From Diphasiastrum complanatum (taxonomy: Eukaryota > Streptophyta > Lycopodiopsida > Lycopodiales > Lycopodiaceae), in assembly GCA_029204225.1 (NCBI GenBank), contig CM055111.1:42596815-42660814 (forward strand): DNA of 64,000 bases, written 5' to 3'. Positions 35,200 through 47,653 of this stretch are shown here, one piece after another; the first letter of the stretch is position 1, and the number at the start of each line of letters is the position of its first letter. The notes beneath the pieces are model-generated. The model was not told where the DNA came from. It saw only the letters and a list, made by a program, of their open reading frames with translations, and searched no databases. The translations under genes and the position numbers were made by a program.

Positions 35200-35570
35200 A
35201 ATAATACGCCTATAAAAATGAACAAAACTATCGTGACAATCGTCACGTTTGTTCTTTTAGTAATTAAATCATTAGTACTAAAGTGATTTTGTAGACAATC
35301 AATTATAGGGCGTGTTTGACAGATATAGAATACTGTAGTATCGAATCATTCGACAATTCAGATTAATGAATAAGAGATTTAACAGATACAAACAACTTCA
35401 GAGAAGCCTGCATACATTCCGACATAATATTGAACGTAATAAGAATGTGTGATTGATTTAGTAAGTAGCATGTACAAATCAGATTATGTGGGTACAAAAC
35501 AATAGCGGATGAAGCCGCGTACTCTAAACTATCTGTGAGTAACTAATAACTCTGTCTGATATGTTGGAGT
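35200..35570 (-). repeat. LTR fragment, copia family-2-like
   Basis: Diverged match to 15110-15430: TCGTCACGTT, TTAGTACTAAAGTGATTTTG, GCATACATTCCGACATA, GAACGTAATAAGAA, AATAGCGGATGAAGCCGCG and GTGAGTAACT appear in the same order. Abuts the plus-strand LTR that starts at 35572. Confidence 0.6.
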
Positions 35571-35571
35571 T

Positions 35572-36521
35572 TAGTCTTACTCCTACTCTTCCTAACTGCC
35601 CTCCTTCCTTCTCTCATTTTAATCTCTCAAAAGAAACCTGCAGAAAATGAACTGTTTTTCAACAGTCCGCATTTTTGGTCTAATTGTCGCTATAGTTTGC
35701 ATTTTTCTTCACAATTTCTGACAGGCAAAAAACCCGACATTGTCGTCTTTATTTTTGTGACACTTGTGTTACTCATTTTTTAGGCCATTTCAAACACTTC
35801 CAGAAATGCGAAGAAATGTGACACTGCATATTTACATGCAGTTTTTGACAGGCGACAAAAGGCGAAAAATGCAACACTGCATTTTTACATGCAGTTTCTA
35901 ACAGGCGACAAAAAGCGAAAAATGTGACACTGCATTTTTCCATATAATTTTTACCTTGGGAAAAAGCAAAAAACCCGACACTACAATTTTACACGGGATT
36001 CTACACAGGCGAAAAACCCGACACTGCAGTTTCTACACAAGCAAAAAACCTGACACTTTGTAAAAATACACAAGATTTCTCACAGGTTGTCTACGTCTTC
36101 ACGCTCCAATAAAAACTGTTCTAATTAGTCAGTTAATCAGCTATTAAGCGATCTTATAAATGTAGCTAGAATAATGCAAGATCTTCTAGTTGCTATAAAT
36201 GTAAATGAGCGATTGAACATATACATAGATCTGAAAATCAGAGATTAGCATCAAAGGATGATCTGACAAAGATTAAAATGACCAGAACGGGTCTTTCAAT
36301 AGCTGACTCCTCAGAGTTAGTGATTATATATAGAGAGAGATATTCAGAACTTTAGTAATTGCTTTGAATCTGTAAGTAGGATCACACGCTTACCAGTGAA
36401 TTGTATTGTGGTCTGATCGTTGTTACTACAACTTTATTATACAGATTCACTATTGTTCTACATCTTTTTGCATTCTTGTTGAATGAAATGAACTCTCACT
36501 CCTCTTACGTAAACATCAACA
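35572..36521 (+). repeat. Copia LTR family 3, plus copy (950 bp)
   Basis: TGTTGGAGTT to CATCAACA. Reverse complement at 38983-39969. The first half (35800-36090) holds about six degenerate ~55-bp units around GACACTGCATTTTTACATGC and CAGGCGAAAAA. The homology with the other arm continues about 40 bp past the LTR into leader. Confidence 0.85.
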
Positions 36522-36567
36522 TAAAGAGAAATGTATGGTTGTCTTTGATGTCTAAATCATTTCTACA

Positions 36568-38507
36568 TTGACAAAACTCTTTTGGAGGTATTGCAAAAAA
36601 TCCAATCACGGCATAAAGGATTGTCGCATTCTCAAGCACAATGAAGCGAGAAAGAAGTTGCAGCAGCACCAAGAGGGAGGCTCTAACACTGACAGAATTC
36701 CACAAGAAGAGGACAAGGCGTTGATGGTACAAGATCAACCCAATAGAGATGCCTATCAATGGTATCTTGATTCATGTGCTTCACAGCACATGACGCTGTG
36801 TAAGAATCTATTTTCTACTCTCACAACAACAGATTCAAAATACATTTTCTTCGGTGACTCAAGTTCACACAAGGTTGAAGGACAAGGTTCCATTCAATGG
36901 CATCACAAGACAGCTAAATGGTGTACTTTACATACCCATATTAACAAAGAATTTATTAACTATTAGTAAGATCATTGATCAGGGCTATAAAGCTTTGTTT
37001 ACTACTAGTCGATGTACTATTTTTTATGAGAACTCCAATAAAATCCTCTCTTCACATAGAGAAAGAAATTTGTATGTCTTGAGTCACGATTATGCACTTA
37101 CTGTGAGTAACTTTGATGCTCATGTTTGGCATCAAAGACTAGGTCATTTAAACATGCGTTCATTCTTGTACATGCATCATAACAAATTGGTCAAGGACAT
37201 GAATATCAATGTTGTTACCATAGCAAATCAGACTGTCTGTGAAAATTGTCTACTAGGGAAACAACCTAGAAGTAAATTTCCAAGAGGATAAGCCAGGAGC
37301 CCCATTCTGTCACTAATTCACAGTGACTTATGTGGTCCTATGAGCGTACAACAATCGACAACGACAAACTCAATTTACTCATTGGTTTTACGGGCAAAAG
37401 ATGATGTAACTTAGTATTTATGTCTCTCACATCATATAGTGAGCTCAGGATGTCCCAAACTTCTTTTGAAGGCTTAGTACCCTCTTTGGGTCAAGCTCTA
37501 TATTTTATCACATTAATTGATGACTACTCCCGATTTACCAAAATCATGTTCATAAAGAACAAGTAAGAAGCAGTCAATTGCTTCAAAAAATTCAAGCAAT
37601 ATGTTGAGAATCAGACTGGTCAGAGAATCAAGGCCCTACGGTGTGATTTAGGGGGATAGTATCTATCAAATGAAATGGCAAACTACCTAACATCATGTGG
37701 CGTGCACCATCAGTTCATAGCCAGCTACACTCCATAGCAGAATGGCGTAGCTGAGCAAAAGAACCGAACACTATTGGAAACTGCACGATCCATGACTGTT
37801 AACGCTCAATTACCCCAAAACTTTTGGGCTGAAGCAACTTCTACAACTTGCTATCTGCAAAATGATTTCAGCACTAAGGCAGTCGACTCCAAGACACCGT
37901 TTGAAGCCTACTATGGCTACAAACCAAGTATGAAACACTGACGTGTATTTGGATGTCTCTGCTATGCTCAAATACCGTTTGATCTGAGGAAGAAACTAGA
38001 TCCAGTAAGTTGTAAGTATATCTTTATCGGCTATTCAACATCACACAAGGCATATCGTATCTATGATGTTGATACAGGTCAGATCCAAGTCAGCCGCGAC
38101 GTTGTCTTTCTTGAAGACAAATTTCATAATTTCAAGCAGAAGCAGCCAATGTAGGAGTCTGTCACAGCAGCTCCATTCTCCATCAATAGGCATCGACCTA
38201 CGAACGTTCAAATGCAGGAGTTTGTCCCAACAACTCCATTTACCATTGATGGGCCTAAACCCACGACTGTTCAACCACAACCTGAATTTATCCTAGTCAT
38301 TTACCTAGGAGAAACATCCACTCAAGCACCTACAATTCGAAGGTCTGCAAGACAACGACAACAACCTGATCATTTTGTCCCTCATGCATTCATCAGTCAT
38401 GATGAACCTGCCACTGTTGTAGAAGCATTGTCAATGCCCAATGCAGACGAAAAAAATCTACCATGGATGCTGAGTACCATTCCTTGATGAAGAACAAAGG
38501 TTGAGAT
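36568..38507 (+). pseudogene. Ty1/copia gag end, protease and integrase
   Basis: Zinc knuckle WRYCKKSNHGIKDC (first Cys position damaged), protease WYLDSCASQHM, GAG-pre-integrase (VWHQRLGHLNMRSFLYM; CENCLLGKQPRSKF), integrase core (LIDDYSRF Asp; NGVAEQKNRT Glu) to FGCLCYAQIPFDLRKKL and IFIGYSTSHKAYRIYDV. It ends at the first words of RT (MDAEYHSLMKNKG), about 38507. Many stops and frame changes between 37290 and 38040. The start of gag is deleted after the leader. Confidence 0.85.
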
Positions 38508-38982
38508 GTTATTCAGGAGAAGGCCGAGTATAATTAGTTGCCCTAATTGGATAAGCCTAAGCGACATTTCTCATTGGTATAGATAGATGATCATTGTAGA
38601 ATATAAATAGAAGTGACAAAGTTTCTACTTTGAATATTGCTAGCATCGCTTATCGCTTATCAATGGAAGTGTTTCATGTTGGTGTGATGTTGAAAGCTTC
38701 TGAACGAAGTCCCAACCAAGAGAAAGACAATGAATACTATGAAGAACAATGATAACCGTGTTTAACAGGATCATGGATTACTTAGAGAACAGAGGTTGCG
38801 AGCTGTTCATTTTTATGTTGAAAAAGATTATCAGTGTAGGAGTCTTAGATTGCCGTGAAAGAGAGACTGCAAAAACGATTAGGTGTCTCAGACAGCCATG
38901 CAATCCTCTAATACTGATAATTTGATATGAAGAGAATGTAGAAATAATTTAAGCATCAGAGACAGCCATACATTTCTCTTTA
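38508..38982 (-). other. Copia leader-like sequence plus unassigned DNA
   Basis: 38900-38982 is the reverse complement of the leader after the plus LTR (36522-36560). The word CAGACAGCCAT(A/G)CA occurs twice (38892, 38959). 38508-38890 shows nothing recognisable. Confidence 0.5.
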
Positions 38983-39969
38983 TGTTGATGTTTCCATAAG
39001 AGGAGTGAGAGTTAATTTTCTTCAACAAGAATGCAAAAAGATGTAGAACAGTAGTGAATCTATATAATAAGGTTGTAGTAACAATGATCAGACCACAATA
39101 CAATTGCGCTGGTAAGCGCGTGATCCTACTTACAGATTCAAAACAATTGTTAAAGTTCTGAATATCAGAAGTCAGCTACTGAAAGACCCATTCTAGTCGT
39201 TTTAATCTCTTTCAGATCATCCTCTGATGCTAATCTCTGATTTTCAGATCTATGTACATCTTCAATCGCTCATTTACATTTATAGCAACTGGAAGATCTT
39301 GCATTATTCTAGCTACATTTACAAGACCGCTTACCAGCTGATTAACTAACTAATTAGAACAATTGTTATTGGAGCTTGAAGACATAGACAGCCTGTGAGG
39401 AATCTTGTGTATTTCTGCAGAGTGTCGGGTTTTCGCCTGTGTAGAATCCCATGTAAAACTACAGTGTCCGATTTTTCGTCTATGTAGAATCCCATGTAAA
39501 ACTGCAGTGTCAGGTTTTTAACCGGTGTAGAATACCACGTAAAACTGCAATGTCAGGTTTTTCGCTTTTTTCCAAGGCAACAACTACATGGAAAAATGCA
39601 GTGTCGCATTTTTTGCTTTTTGTCGCCTGTCAAAAACTACATGTAAAAATGCAGTGTTGCATTTTTTGCCTTTTGTTGCCTGTCAAAAACTGCATGTAAA
39701 AATCCAGTGTCACATTTTTGCGTATTTTTTGAAGTATTTGAAATGGCCTAAAAACTGAGTAACACAAGTGTCACAAAAATAAAGGCGACAGTGTTGGGTT
39801 TTTCGCCTATCCGAAATTGTGAAGAAAAATGCAGACTGTAGCGACAATTAGACCAAAAATGCAGACTGTTGAAAAACAGTTTATTTTCTGCAGGTTTCTT
39901 TTGAGAGAGTAAAATGAGAGAAGGAAGGAGGGCAATTAGGAAGAGTAGGAGTAAGATTAAACTCCAACA
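38983..39969 (-). repeat. Copia LTR family 3, minus copy (987 bp)
   Basis: Minus orientation TGTTGGAGTTTAATC to CATCAACA. Preceded on its own strand by pol 3' end and a purine run (AAGGGTGAG) and followed by leader, so internal sequence lies on both sides. Confidence 0.85.
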
Positions 39970-39984
39970 CTCACCCTTAAGCTT

Positions 39985-41572
39985 ACTGCTATGAATCTGA
40001 ACTGCAATTGAGATTTATCATATCTACTAAGGTAGAATGTTTATCTCTAGACAATGGCTTTGTCAAAATATCAGCCAACATACTGTCTGTGTGACAATAA
40101 CTTAGTACAACATCTTTATTATGAACTTTCTCTCTAAGAAAATGGAACTGAACTTCTATGTGTTTAGTTCTAGCATGAGTACGTGGGTTCATAGATAGAG
40201 CTATGCAGCTCTGATTGTCGCAATGGAATATTGTTGGACCGATCTGTGGAAATTGTAGATCTTGCAGTAGCCTTCTTAGCCAAACTATCTCCTTCACTGC
40301 TGATGTAGCTGCAACATATTCGGATTATGTGGAGGACAACGAAATGCATTTTTGCTTTATGTTGTTCCATGAAATGGGTCCTCCTGCAAGGAAACAAATA
40401 TAACCTGATGTAGATTTTCTAGTATCCACATCTCCTGCCCAGTTTTAATCTGAATAGGTGATCAGTTTGAGTGCAACTTATGTATTACTATTGTAGCTCA
40501 AAGCTAGTGTTTTGAAGCTTGAATGTACCTCAGGACTCTTTGCAGAGCTTTCTAGTGCTGTAAGCCTTGATTGGACATGTATTGAGATAGTGTGCTTGCT
40601 GCATATGCTAGATCAGGTCATGTGCAGACCATAGAATACATTATAGATCCTATGACGGACTAATAAGAATACCTGCACATTTATTGCTGATCTGCTTGAG
40701 TTATGGGGCACATGTCTTTGGACAACTTAGATCCTGGATCCATAGGTGTGTCTATGGGCTTGCAGTCCTCCATGCCATAACTGCAAAGTACATTGATAAG
40801 ATAGGACTCTTGGCTTATAGTAATCCTTCTGCCTGCATGATCTCTGTGAATCTCCATACCGAGTAGGTAATGAACTGGGCCTAAGTCAGTCATCTCAAAT
40901 TCTGATGAAAGCTTCCTGTAATAACTGATTTGAATTGCTGATAATCAATGAATCATCAACGTATAATGCTATTATAACATAGCTTGACCCTTTTCGTCTG
41001 ACATATACATTAGAGTCTGCGGAGAAAGAAGTGAAGTTATGTTGCAGGAAGAAGTGATTTATTCTATCATATCAGGCCTTGGGAGCTTGCTTAAGACCAT
41101 ATAATGTCTTATGCAATTTACATACCAAATGCTCTTTGCCTTAAAGGACGTAACCTTCTGGTTGATAAATAAATATGTCTTCTTGTATGTATCCGTGAAG
41201 GAATGATGTATGGACGTCCATCTAGTGAATGTCTAGATCCTCTACAACAGCTATAGCCAGCAAGGTGTGAATAGATTAATGCTTTACCATTGGACTGAAG
41301 GTGTCAGTGTAATCTATTCCATAAACTTGCTCAAATCCTTTAACCACTAAACGAGCTTTCCATTTGAATATTGATCCATCTGGCTTGAGCTTTAGCTTGA
41401 AGATCCATTTAGAGTCAATAGGCTTTATACCCGTAGGAGGATTAACAAGAATAGCACTCGGCCACCTATTGCACAAGAAATTGGCACACAACAAAGCTTG
41501 ATTCCAAAATGGTTTATCAAGATTAGCACTTAACCTCATGGATTTAGCACTTTCACATAGAGTCGAATACAT
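39985..41572 (-). pseudogene. Ty1/copia RT and RNase H with an integrase scrap
   Basis: Begins at 41572 with an integrase end ([19 protein letters not shown]) fused by deletion to RT ([34 protein letters not shown]). The catalytic YVDD is intact at 40952-40963. Then MTDLGPVHYLLGMEIHRDH, and RNase H ending CDNQSCIALSMNPR, HIEVQFHFLREKV and ADILTKPLSRD near 40050. Stops interrupt the middle. Confidence 0.85.
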
Positions 41573-42298
41573 TTAGCGATGGAACTTCGTTATTTTGTGA
41601 GTCGATGGCAGAGTAGGTGGGGTATCATCCCTGTGAAATATCTCATTTCTATCTTATGCTATTTACTATGTGTGATTTAATGTCTCATGTCCGATTTAAA
41701 TCAGACAAGTGAATTAGACCGATTCAACAAATGTTTATCCAATTCAAATATACCATCTGAGAACGAAGTCAAAAAGTAAATAAGTGGACGTTGTGTGTTG
41801 CTTCACCTCAAGGAGTGGAGTGCGTATTGCATAGAGTTTTCTCCTTAGTCTTTTACTATTTTTACTCATGCTTCTCTAGCACCCTTACCTAGCCTCCCCT
41901 TGCAAAATAAGTACTTGCCATTGCTTACGCTTAAAAAAAATTATATATATTTCCATATTTTATACATGTTATTGTTCTTGTCCATTTTCCCGTTTTTTCC
42001 CGTTCTTGTCCATTCACGCAAATGTAATGTTGCGTTTCTTTTATCATTGTCTTAAAATCTAACATCAACCTCTATATCACTTGGAAGTTTTATGAACAAA
42101 ATCTGGATCCATATGTTAGAGTGGAAATTTAGGGGGGGGGGGGGGGGGGAAGGTCCTCCTCCGAGGCCCTTTCGCCCCGGAAGAGTGTGCGCTCGAGGGC
42201 GGAGGCCCGAGGCGCACGGTCTTCCTCGGGCGGAAGGGCCGAGGAGCCGGCCCTTCCCTTCAGTGAATTCCGTTTTTACTTTTTTTTTGATGTAATTT
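41573..42298. other. Upstream region of PMS1 with G run and GC-rich block
   Basis: 41573-42130 is AT-rich without a supported feature. A run of G at 42132-42149 precedes a ~110-bp block of about 70% GC (42150-42260) rich in CGGGCGG, GGCCGAGG and CGAGGCCC words, partly self-complementary. Sharp contrast with its surroundings. Promoter elements of PMS1 cannot be named with confidence. Confidence 0.45.
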
Positions 42299-42340
42299 TT
42301 TTTTACACGCACCTTCCGGGCGGAAGGTGCATGTAAAAAA
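42299..42340. repeat. Inverted repeat, 20-bp arms
   Basis: TTTTTTACACGCACCTTCCG and CGGAAGGTGCATGTAAAAAA are inverse complements with one mismatch and a 2-bp centre. A direct copy of the left arm (TTTTTTTACACGCACCTTTC) follows at 42346-42366. Confidence 0.7.
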
Positions 42341-42535
42341 CGTAAATTTTTTTACACGCACCTTTCGCTAAAAAAAAAATGTCAAAAAAAAGTTTGCCTC
42401 AAAAGTTAAGTTCTGTGAGTTATCACCATTTTTTGTAAAAATTTAAAAACTGATTTTAGCAACCTGAAGAAGGTTCAAGAATATATGCATACCCGTCCAT
42501 TTACGCCGAAACCGCATCCCTTTGCAGAAACTATA

Positions 42536-42536
<1 letters not shown>

Positions 42537-42567
<31 letters not shown>
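42537..42567 (+). repeat. (TG)n microsatellite in the PMS1 5' leader
   Basis: About 15 TG units directly upstream of the coding region; likely length-variable. Confidence 0.9.
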
Positions 42568-42569
<2 letters not shown>

Positions 42570-42604
42570 CTGTCTGGATGGATGGTGGATGGAGCGAGGC
42601 AGCG

Positions 42605-42835
42605 ATGGGTGCTGCAGCTGAGCCTTGTGGACTAATCAAACCCATCGACAAAGCGGCAATTCATCGAATTTGTTCTGGCCAGGTAATCCTGGACTTGGCC
42701 ACCGCTGTGAAAGAGCTGGTGGAGAATAGTCTGGATGCTGGAGCCAGCAACATTGAAGTCCGCCTTCGAGAATATGGGGCAGAGCTCATAGAGGTTGCAG
42801 ATAATGGATGTGGTGTCTCCCCTCACAATTATCAG
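42605..42835 (+). CDS. PMS1: PMS1 exon 1 (MutL-type mismatch repair ATPase, N-terminus)
   Basis: First coding exon of the nuclear DNA mismatch-repair protein PMS1, the partner of MLH1 in MutL-alpha. Residues 1-77 hold GHKL ATPase motif I ([12 protein letters not shown]: general base Glu37, Mg-binding Asn41) and motif II (DNGCG, 66-70). I chose ATG 42605 (GCGATGG context) because the conserved part begins soon after; an in-frame ATG at 42578 would add nine residues. The exon ends NYQ with CAG|GTATGC, phase 0. Upstream lies the TG microsatellite. Reading frame and motifs are fully intact, unlike all element genes around it. Confidence 0.93.
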
Positions 42836-44689
42836 GTATGCCCTTACCTGGTGTTGGTGTCGCTTTTGTCGAAGCCTTTTAGATTATAATGGCAGATGGC
42901 CACACTATGTTTCTGGTAGTTGGTAGGATTAGGCTGCTTGTGCCAGTTCTGGGTTAGCTGCCCAAAGCATTAGTTCTTGAACATTAGCCAGATAGAGGAC
43001 CCAACAGCGATAGCTCCATCAGAACATACCCTGCTCTGTTTCTATGTCGAAATAGGTGGGAATAAGGAAATCGGCGAGTCAAGTTTTAATCAGGTACTTT
43101 GATTGTTGCAACTTTTTTTGAAGATGTAGATGTGTGCACATGATAGCAAAAGTGCTGCGCTCTTTTGTGACAGATCAGGTGCATTGTAATGCCAACATCC
43201 TTGTCATTAGGCCTATGTTTCTGATGCCTGCGAAAGTCCCACATTACACTTCTATACATTGGGTGAACATGATTTATGGAGATTTGCGAGGTGGCTTTTT
43301 GGTTGTTTCTTTTATAAGAAACTTTTTGGAAAAAAGGCTGGAGTTTAGCTCTCAAGAATGTAGTTCATAACCATTTTTTGTGTGAAATCAATTGAAGTTC
43401 CCAAAATTGATTATTTTGTGAAAGACACAAGGAGTTGAATGAGATAACGCAATCATTGGTGTAATGAGCAGGCTATTCTGAAATGCCTCCGAGCATGGTA
43501 TTTCAAACACATATACTTGAAGATGACATTTACAGCTGTTGGGGCACAACATTCAAAACACGGAACCTTAATCTCTTCATGCCGATGCTCTGCCTCCATT
43601 TTTCTGCTGTGGTCAATGTTTTTAGTTCAAGTAACCTACCTTCGTGGGCAGGTTTAGAAAATTGGTTTCCACTTAGTTTCAAGTTCGCATTGTCAATTTC
43701 GGACTCTCTCATCACATTTTTTGACAGGCATCTCTATTTATGGCACGTAGAAGTGCAGAGTGATAATTTTTTGGTTGTGTAGATTAGAAATCTACTTGTT
43801 TCCGTCTTGCTTGAATCCACTGCACGGTTCTGAATGCATTCTATGGGTCCAGTAGTCTTCAGATCTAGAAGAGAGAAGCTCAAGATCTCACCAATCGATC
43901 ACTTAAGAAATACTCGCATTTGAACTGTCATGTACCTACTACAAAAGGAATCATAATTACATCAATGACAGTACAGCACGTGCAAAAAGATGCCAATTGA
44001 ATGATATAGCATAGGCAGAGCTTGGCAAGCTCTCATGTGGACTAGAAGGTGCATCAATCCCGTAGATTTTTGGCCTCACAGTAGGAGATGGAGGATCACC
44101 AAGTTCCAACGTTACCAAATCAGCCCAAAAATCGGGACTCTATTATGAGTTCCAGCCTTACCCCAATCGGGCAAAATTCGAGTCTAAGCTAGTCAATTCC
44201 CTAACTAGTCTTACCAATCTTATAAGCCCTATTTAGGGAGACCTAACATTAGCAAGCAGTTCAATTCCCCCTTAGTCATTTTTCCTGATTCCTACTCATT
44301 ATAGTTTATTTTGTATGTAATGTCAATAGTACTCGAAACTGCCAATTCATGACAATGTGCCGAGCCTATTTTCACAAGCTTGCCACTCTAAAGCTAGCTA
44401 GTGGTGAGAAATGAAGCTCCTCCCATGCCTTGGACTTCTATTTATGTTCCATACTTGCCATTTTGGTCTTTGGGTCACATACGTCACTTGCGCATTAAGC
44501 CTCTTGAATCTAACCCAACGAGTATCATCTAATTGCAGTGACAAAGAACTTTGTGCTCCAAAATGGCACAATTATTGGCTTGACCCCTTGACAACTTGGC
44601 AACTGGCTTCTTGTCAAGTCTTAGCTAACTTTGGCATTGACGATACGACGATCCTCGCCCGTGCTGTTTGACGACTTATGGGCTCACCA

Positions 44690-46318
44690 GGTCATAGCTT
44701 GTGAGATGCATCCCAGGACGAAGGATATTTTTGATCATCTATTGAAAAGTTGTTGGGGCATTTGTTAGACCAAAGGGTTTAACTAAAAGGTTGTAATGGC
44801 CGTTTTGAGTACAAAAATCAGTTTTGGAAATACTGCCTTCATTAATTCTTATTTTATGGTAACCCGATCTAAGGTTTAACTTTGCGTATTTTGTTTGAAT
44901 TCTGTTAAAGATTTTACCTTTTAGGTGTATTATAAATACAAGGATTAGAATCAGACATTTCTTAGGGCGATACAACAACACTGAAATTTTGAGTAACAAA
45001 AGCATTCACAAAAATTTCAGCTTTCAAAAAACATAAATACACATCATACTCAAAATCTTTCGTACATTGATTCACTTCATGAGCGGGTTAAGGTAGATCA
45101 TGCGTGCTTACATCACCTTCTCAACCAAGGAGCCATTATGACAAAAGGAAAGACTAGGAGTTACATAATCCTTTTTTAACGACTCATTTCTAGCGTAAAA
45201 TCACTCTTTACCTAGAATAACATTTATCTTATCAAGATTTAGTATGTGGAAGGAACAAGTTGGTCCTAGAATTGTTGATCCCCCTATCGCCATACTAACC
45301 ACATACCTGTGATCACTTGGTGCGGTTGCCACTTTGAGCTTCTGCACTAATCTAGCATTAATAAGATTGTGAGTTGAACCATCATTAAAGAGAATGTTCA
45401 CAACTTGGCTGCTTGCAAAACCATTTATTGTAAGGTCCAAAAATAGCTGTATCAAAACAACTATTTCTACAAATTGCTTCTTAAAAAATGGATACATCAA
45501 ATGGTGCTTGGAAAGAACCGCCACCTTTCTTGCGCTTATACAAGTGCCCCTTCTCCTTACACGAGAAACTGATGTCATTAGTCTTCTCCTTGCCCTTCTT
45601 TGAAAAGGTGCCCGAAGATGGCTTTTCCTTGGGTGCGGATTTCTGGGCCTGATGTGGGCTATCGCATGAGTGTCGTCGAAAATCTTGGCAAAGTGCACCA
45701 CATCCTCTAAGGTTTGTGGCTGGTTACGACGGACCATATAATTGATAGTCTTTGGGCAAGCCCAAATTGAAATGTAATTTCAGAAGCATGGGGACTATCT
45801 TGTTGGTGAATTGGGTTCTGGATATTTTGTAAAACGTCGAACTGCTTTTTCCCCCTCTGCAAAGTTGCAAACCAATGATACTATTCAAAATTGTCCAAGA
45901 TCCGCAAACATGTGGTCCTAAAAATCACTTGAAAATCATCCCAAGTCGTTTGTACATTGGCACGGTCCTTGAGATCTTGCCACTAGGAATATGCTTTTAT
46001 GCGCAAAAACGTGATAGCAGTTGCGATCCTAGAACTGTCCGGTAGTTCATGCATGGAAAATGTGAGTTCTATCGAGCTAGCATGCCAATACAACATCTTG
46101 GTGCCTGTTTTTCTTTTCTCTCGAAAAGAATTTGGAACTAAATATTTGGTTAAAGAGAGTTTGCCGCGATTGATCTATGGTTTTGAGCTTCGCTTCGGCC
46201 CATTTGTGTTTAGATTGCGTGCAACAATTTGTTGCTGGAGTGAATTGATGGCGCTCATCATTTTCTTCAAATCCGCCACCGTTGGGCCGAAGGAAGATGG
46301 AGCCTGAGTTCCTTCCAT
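44690..46318 (-). pseudogene. Ty3/gypsy gag-protease-RT fragment inside PMS1 intron 1
   Basis: Minus strand. Gag starts at ATG 46318 (MEGTQAPSSFGP) with capsid-type words (RIATAITFLRIKAYSWWQDL, TWDDFQVIFR). The protease region reads INGFASSQVVNILFNDGSTHNLINARL (45420-45330), with Asn-Asp-Gly where Asp-Ser-Gly is usual. RT keeps [32 protein letters not shown] and LTNAPTTFQ (44900-44740), then ends. No integrase. It may belong with the primer site and LTR at 47654. Confidence 0.75.
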
Positions 46319-47653
46319 AGGTGCATCCAAGACTGAAAGAGAGAGATGTAAAAAAAACTAGAGGAAAAATAGAGACCGTAGGTGCAAAAAACGGGGTCAA
46401 ACAAGGATATGTAGCCAAAGAGGCCTTAAGCACAAACTTGAAGAGAACCTTTTACTGGGCTGGGTTCATGAGTATGACCCTTCATCCTCTCTCAAGCACC
46501 TCCCAATCATGCAAAAAGGATAAGTGGGGGCCTTGTGGGTACCCGCCTGTACCTCCTACACCTCGGGCCTAAGTTGTGGCTTGTGAGGCCGCCACGTGTC
46601 CCTTTGGAACTCAATAAGTCTTTTAGCTTGGTTAAGTCCCACATCCGCCCTTCTCTCCTATGTACCTCCTCCCAGGGATGTGCACTCTCCCTTGGAGCTT
46701 GTAGGTAGTGGAGAAGAGAGGAGACGATACGGCTTTCTAACAAGTCAAGTACTTGTGAAATGCATCACTTTCCTCCTTTCCCTTATACTTGTTTTAACTT
46801 TTTGATTTGATTTTCAAGCTTTCAAATTTTAGTACATGTCCTATGCTTATTGCATCCCCCTTCACAAAGGAAAAGAGGGTCTTTTACGGACAGAGGCACG
46901 GGCTAGCGCAACCCTCTCCCCCCCCCCCCTTTCAAAGTATGAACATCCTCTTTTTTGTTTTTGAACTTAAAAAAAAAGAAATAGGGGTCGGCGCGGGCCA
47001 CTGAACGTGCAGCAGGTTATCCCCTTCGCAAAGAAATGATTAACATGGCTTGTACCTGCACGTATGCAGGAACAAGTACCTGTGTACCTGCAAAAATGTA
47101 CACATGATGCTGTAGGAGGGCTGGGTGTGGCCAGCGTAGCGTGCTGGTCTGCCTCAAAATCCTCTTTCATTTTTTTTTGGAATATACGTTAACAATAAAT
47201 GGGGGCCTTGAAAAAAAAATGTAGAATTTTTTTTATATACCCCCCCCCCCCCTTCCGCCCCCAACGGCCCCAACTTTAAGATTAAGGCCAAAAAAGAAAA
47301 AAACAGATGTTGGAAAATCAGTTTTAGAAGCTTAAAATTTAATTTGACAGCAAATAGAACTTTTTTTTTGGCAGCTTGGTAATTCCACAACAAAATTAGC
47401 TTTACTGCTTTTGAAAACCGGAACCGAGGAAAACGGTTTTCTACACTATAAAACCGGCTATGTAATACGTCTAAAAACATAGAATTATGAAGCTAGCTCT
47501 ATGGAGCAAAACCCAGAATTTTCAGCTTTTTCAGGAATCAGGGTATATGACCATTGAAATGGAAGCTAGAGAAGCAGTCAATCAACCACAAAGGATAGAA
47601 AACCATAGACCGTAAGAAGCAAGAACGTGTGCACCTTTACATAGAAATTGGTT
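46319..47653. other. PMS1 intron 1: C runs and short repeats, no gene
   Basis: Homopolymer C at 46918-46930 and 47238-47251. At 47045-47095 the word GTACCTG recurs three times and CCTGCACGTATGCAGG is a perfect inverted repeat. No supported coding sequence. The other part of the intron, 42836-44689, also shows no feature beyond AT-rich DNA. Confidence 0.45.

Noticed and set aside
35800-36090. CRISPR-like array
   Set aside because: Units are degenerate, contiguous and inside a plant LTR; no unique spacers between exact repeats.
42052-42312. Open frames across the GC-rich block
   Set aside because: Pro/Arg/Gly-rich translation from biased composition and homopolymers; no homology recognised.
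44411-44671. 86-codon plus-strand frame in PMS1 intron 1
   Set aside because: No domain and no splice logic linking it to PMS1; lies beside an antisense gypsy remnant.
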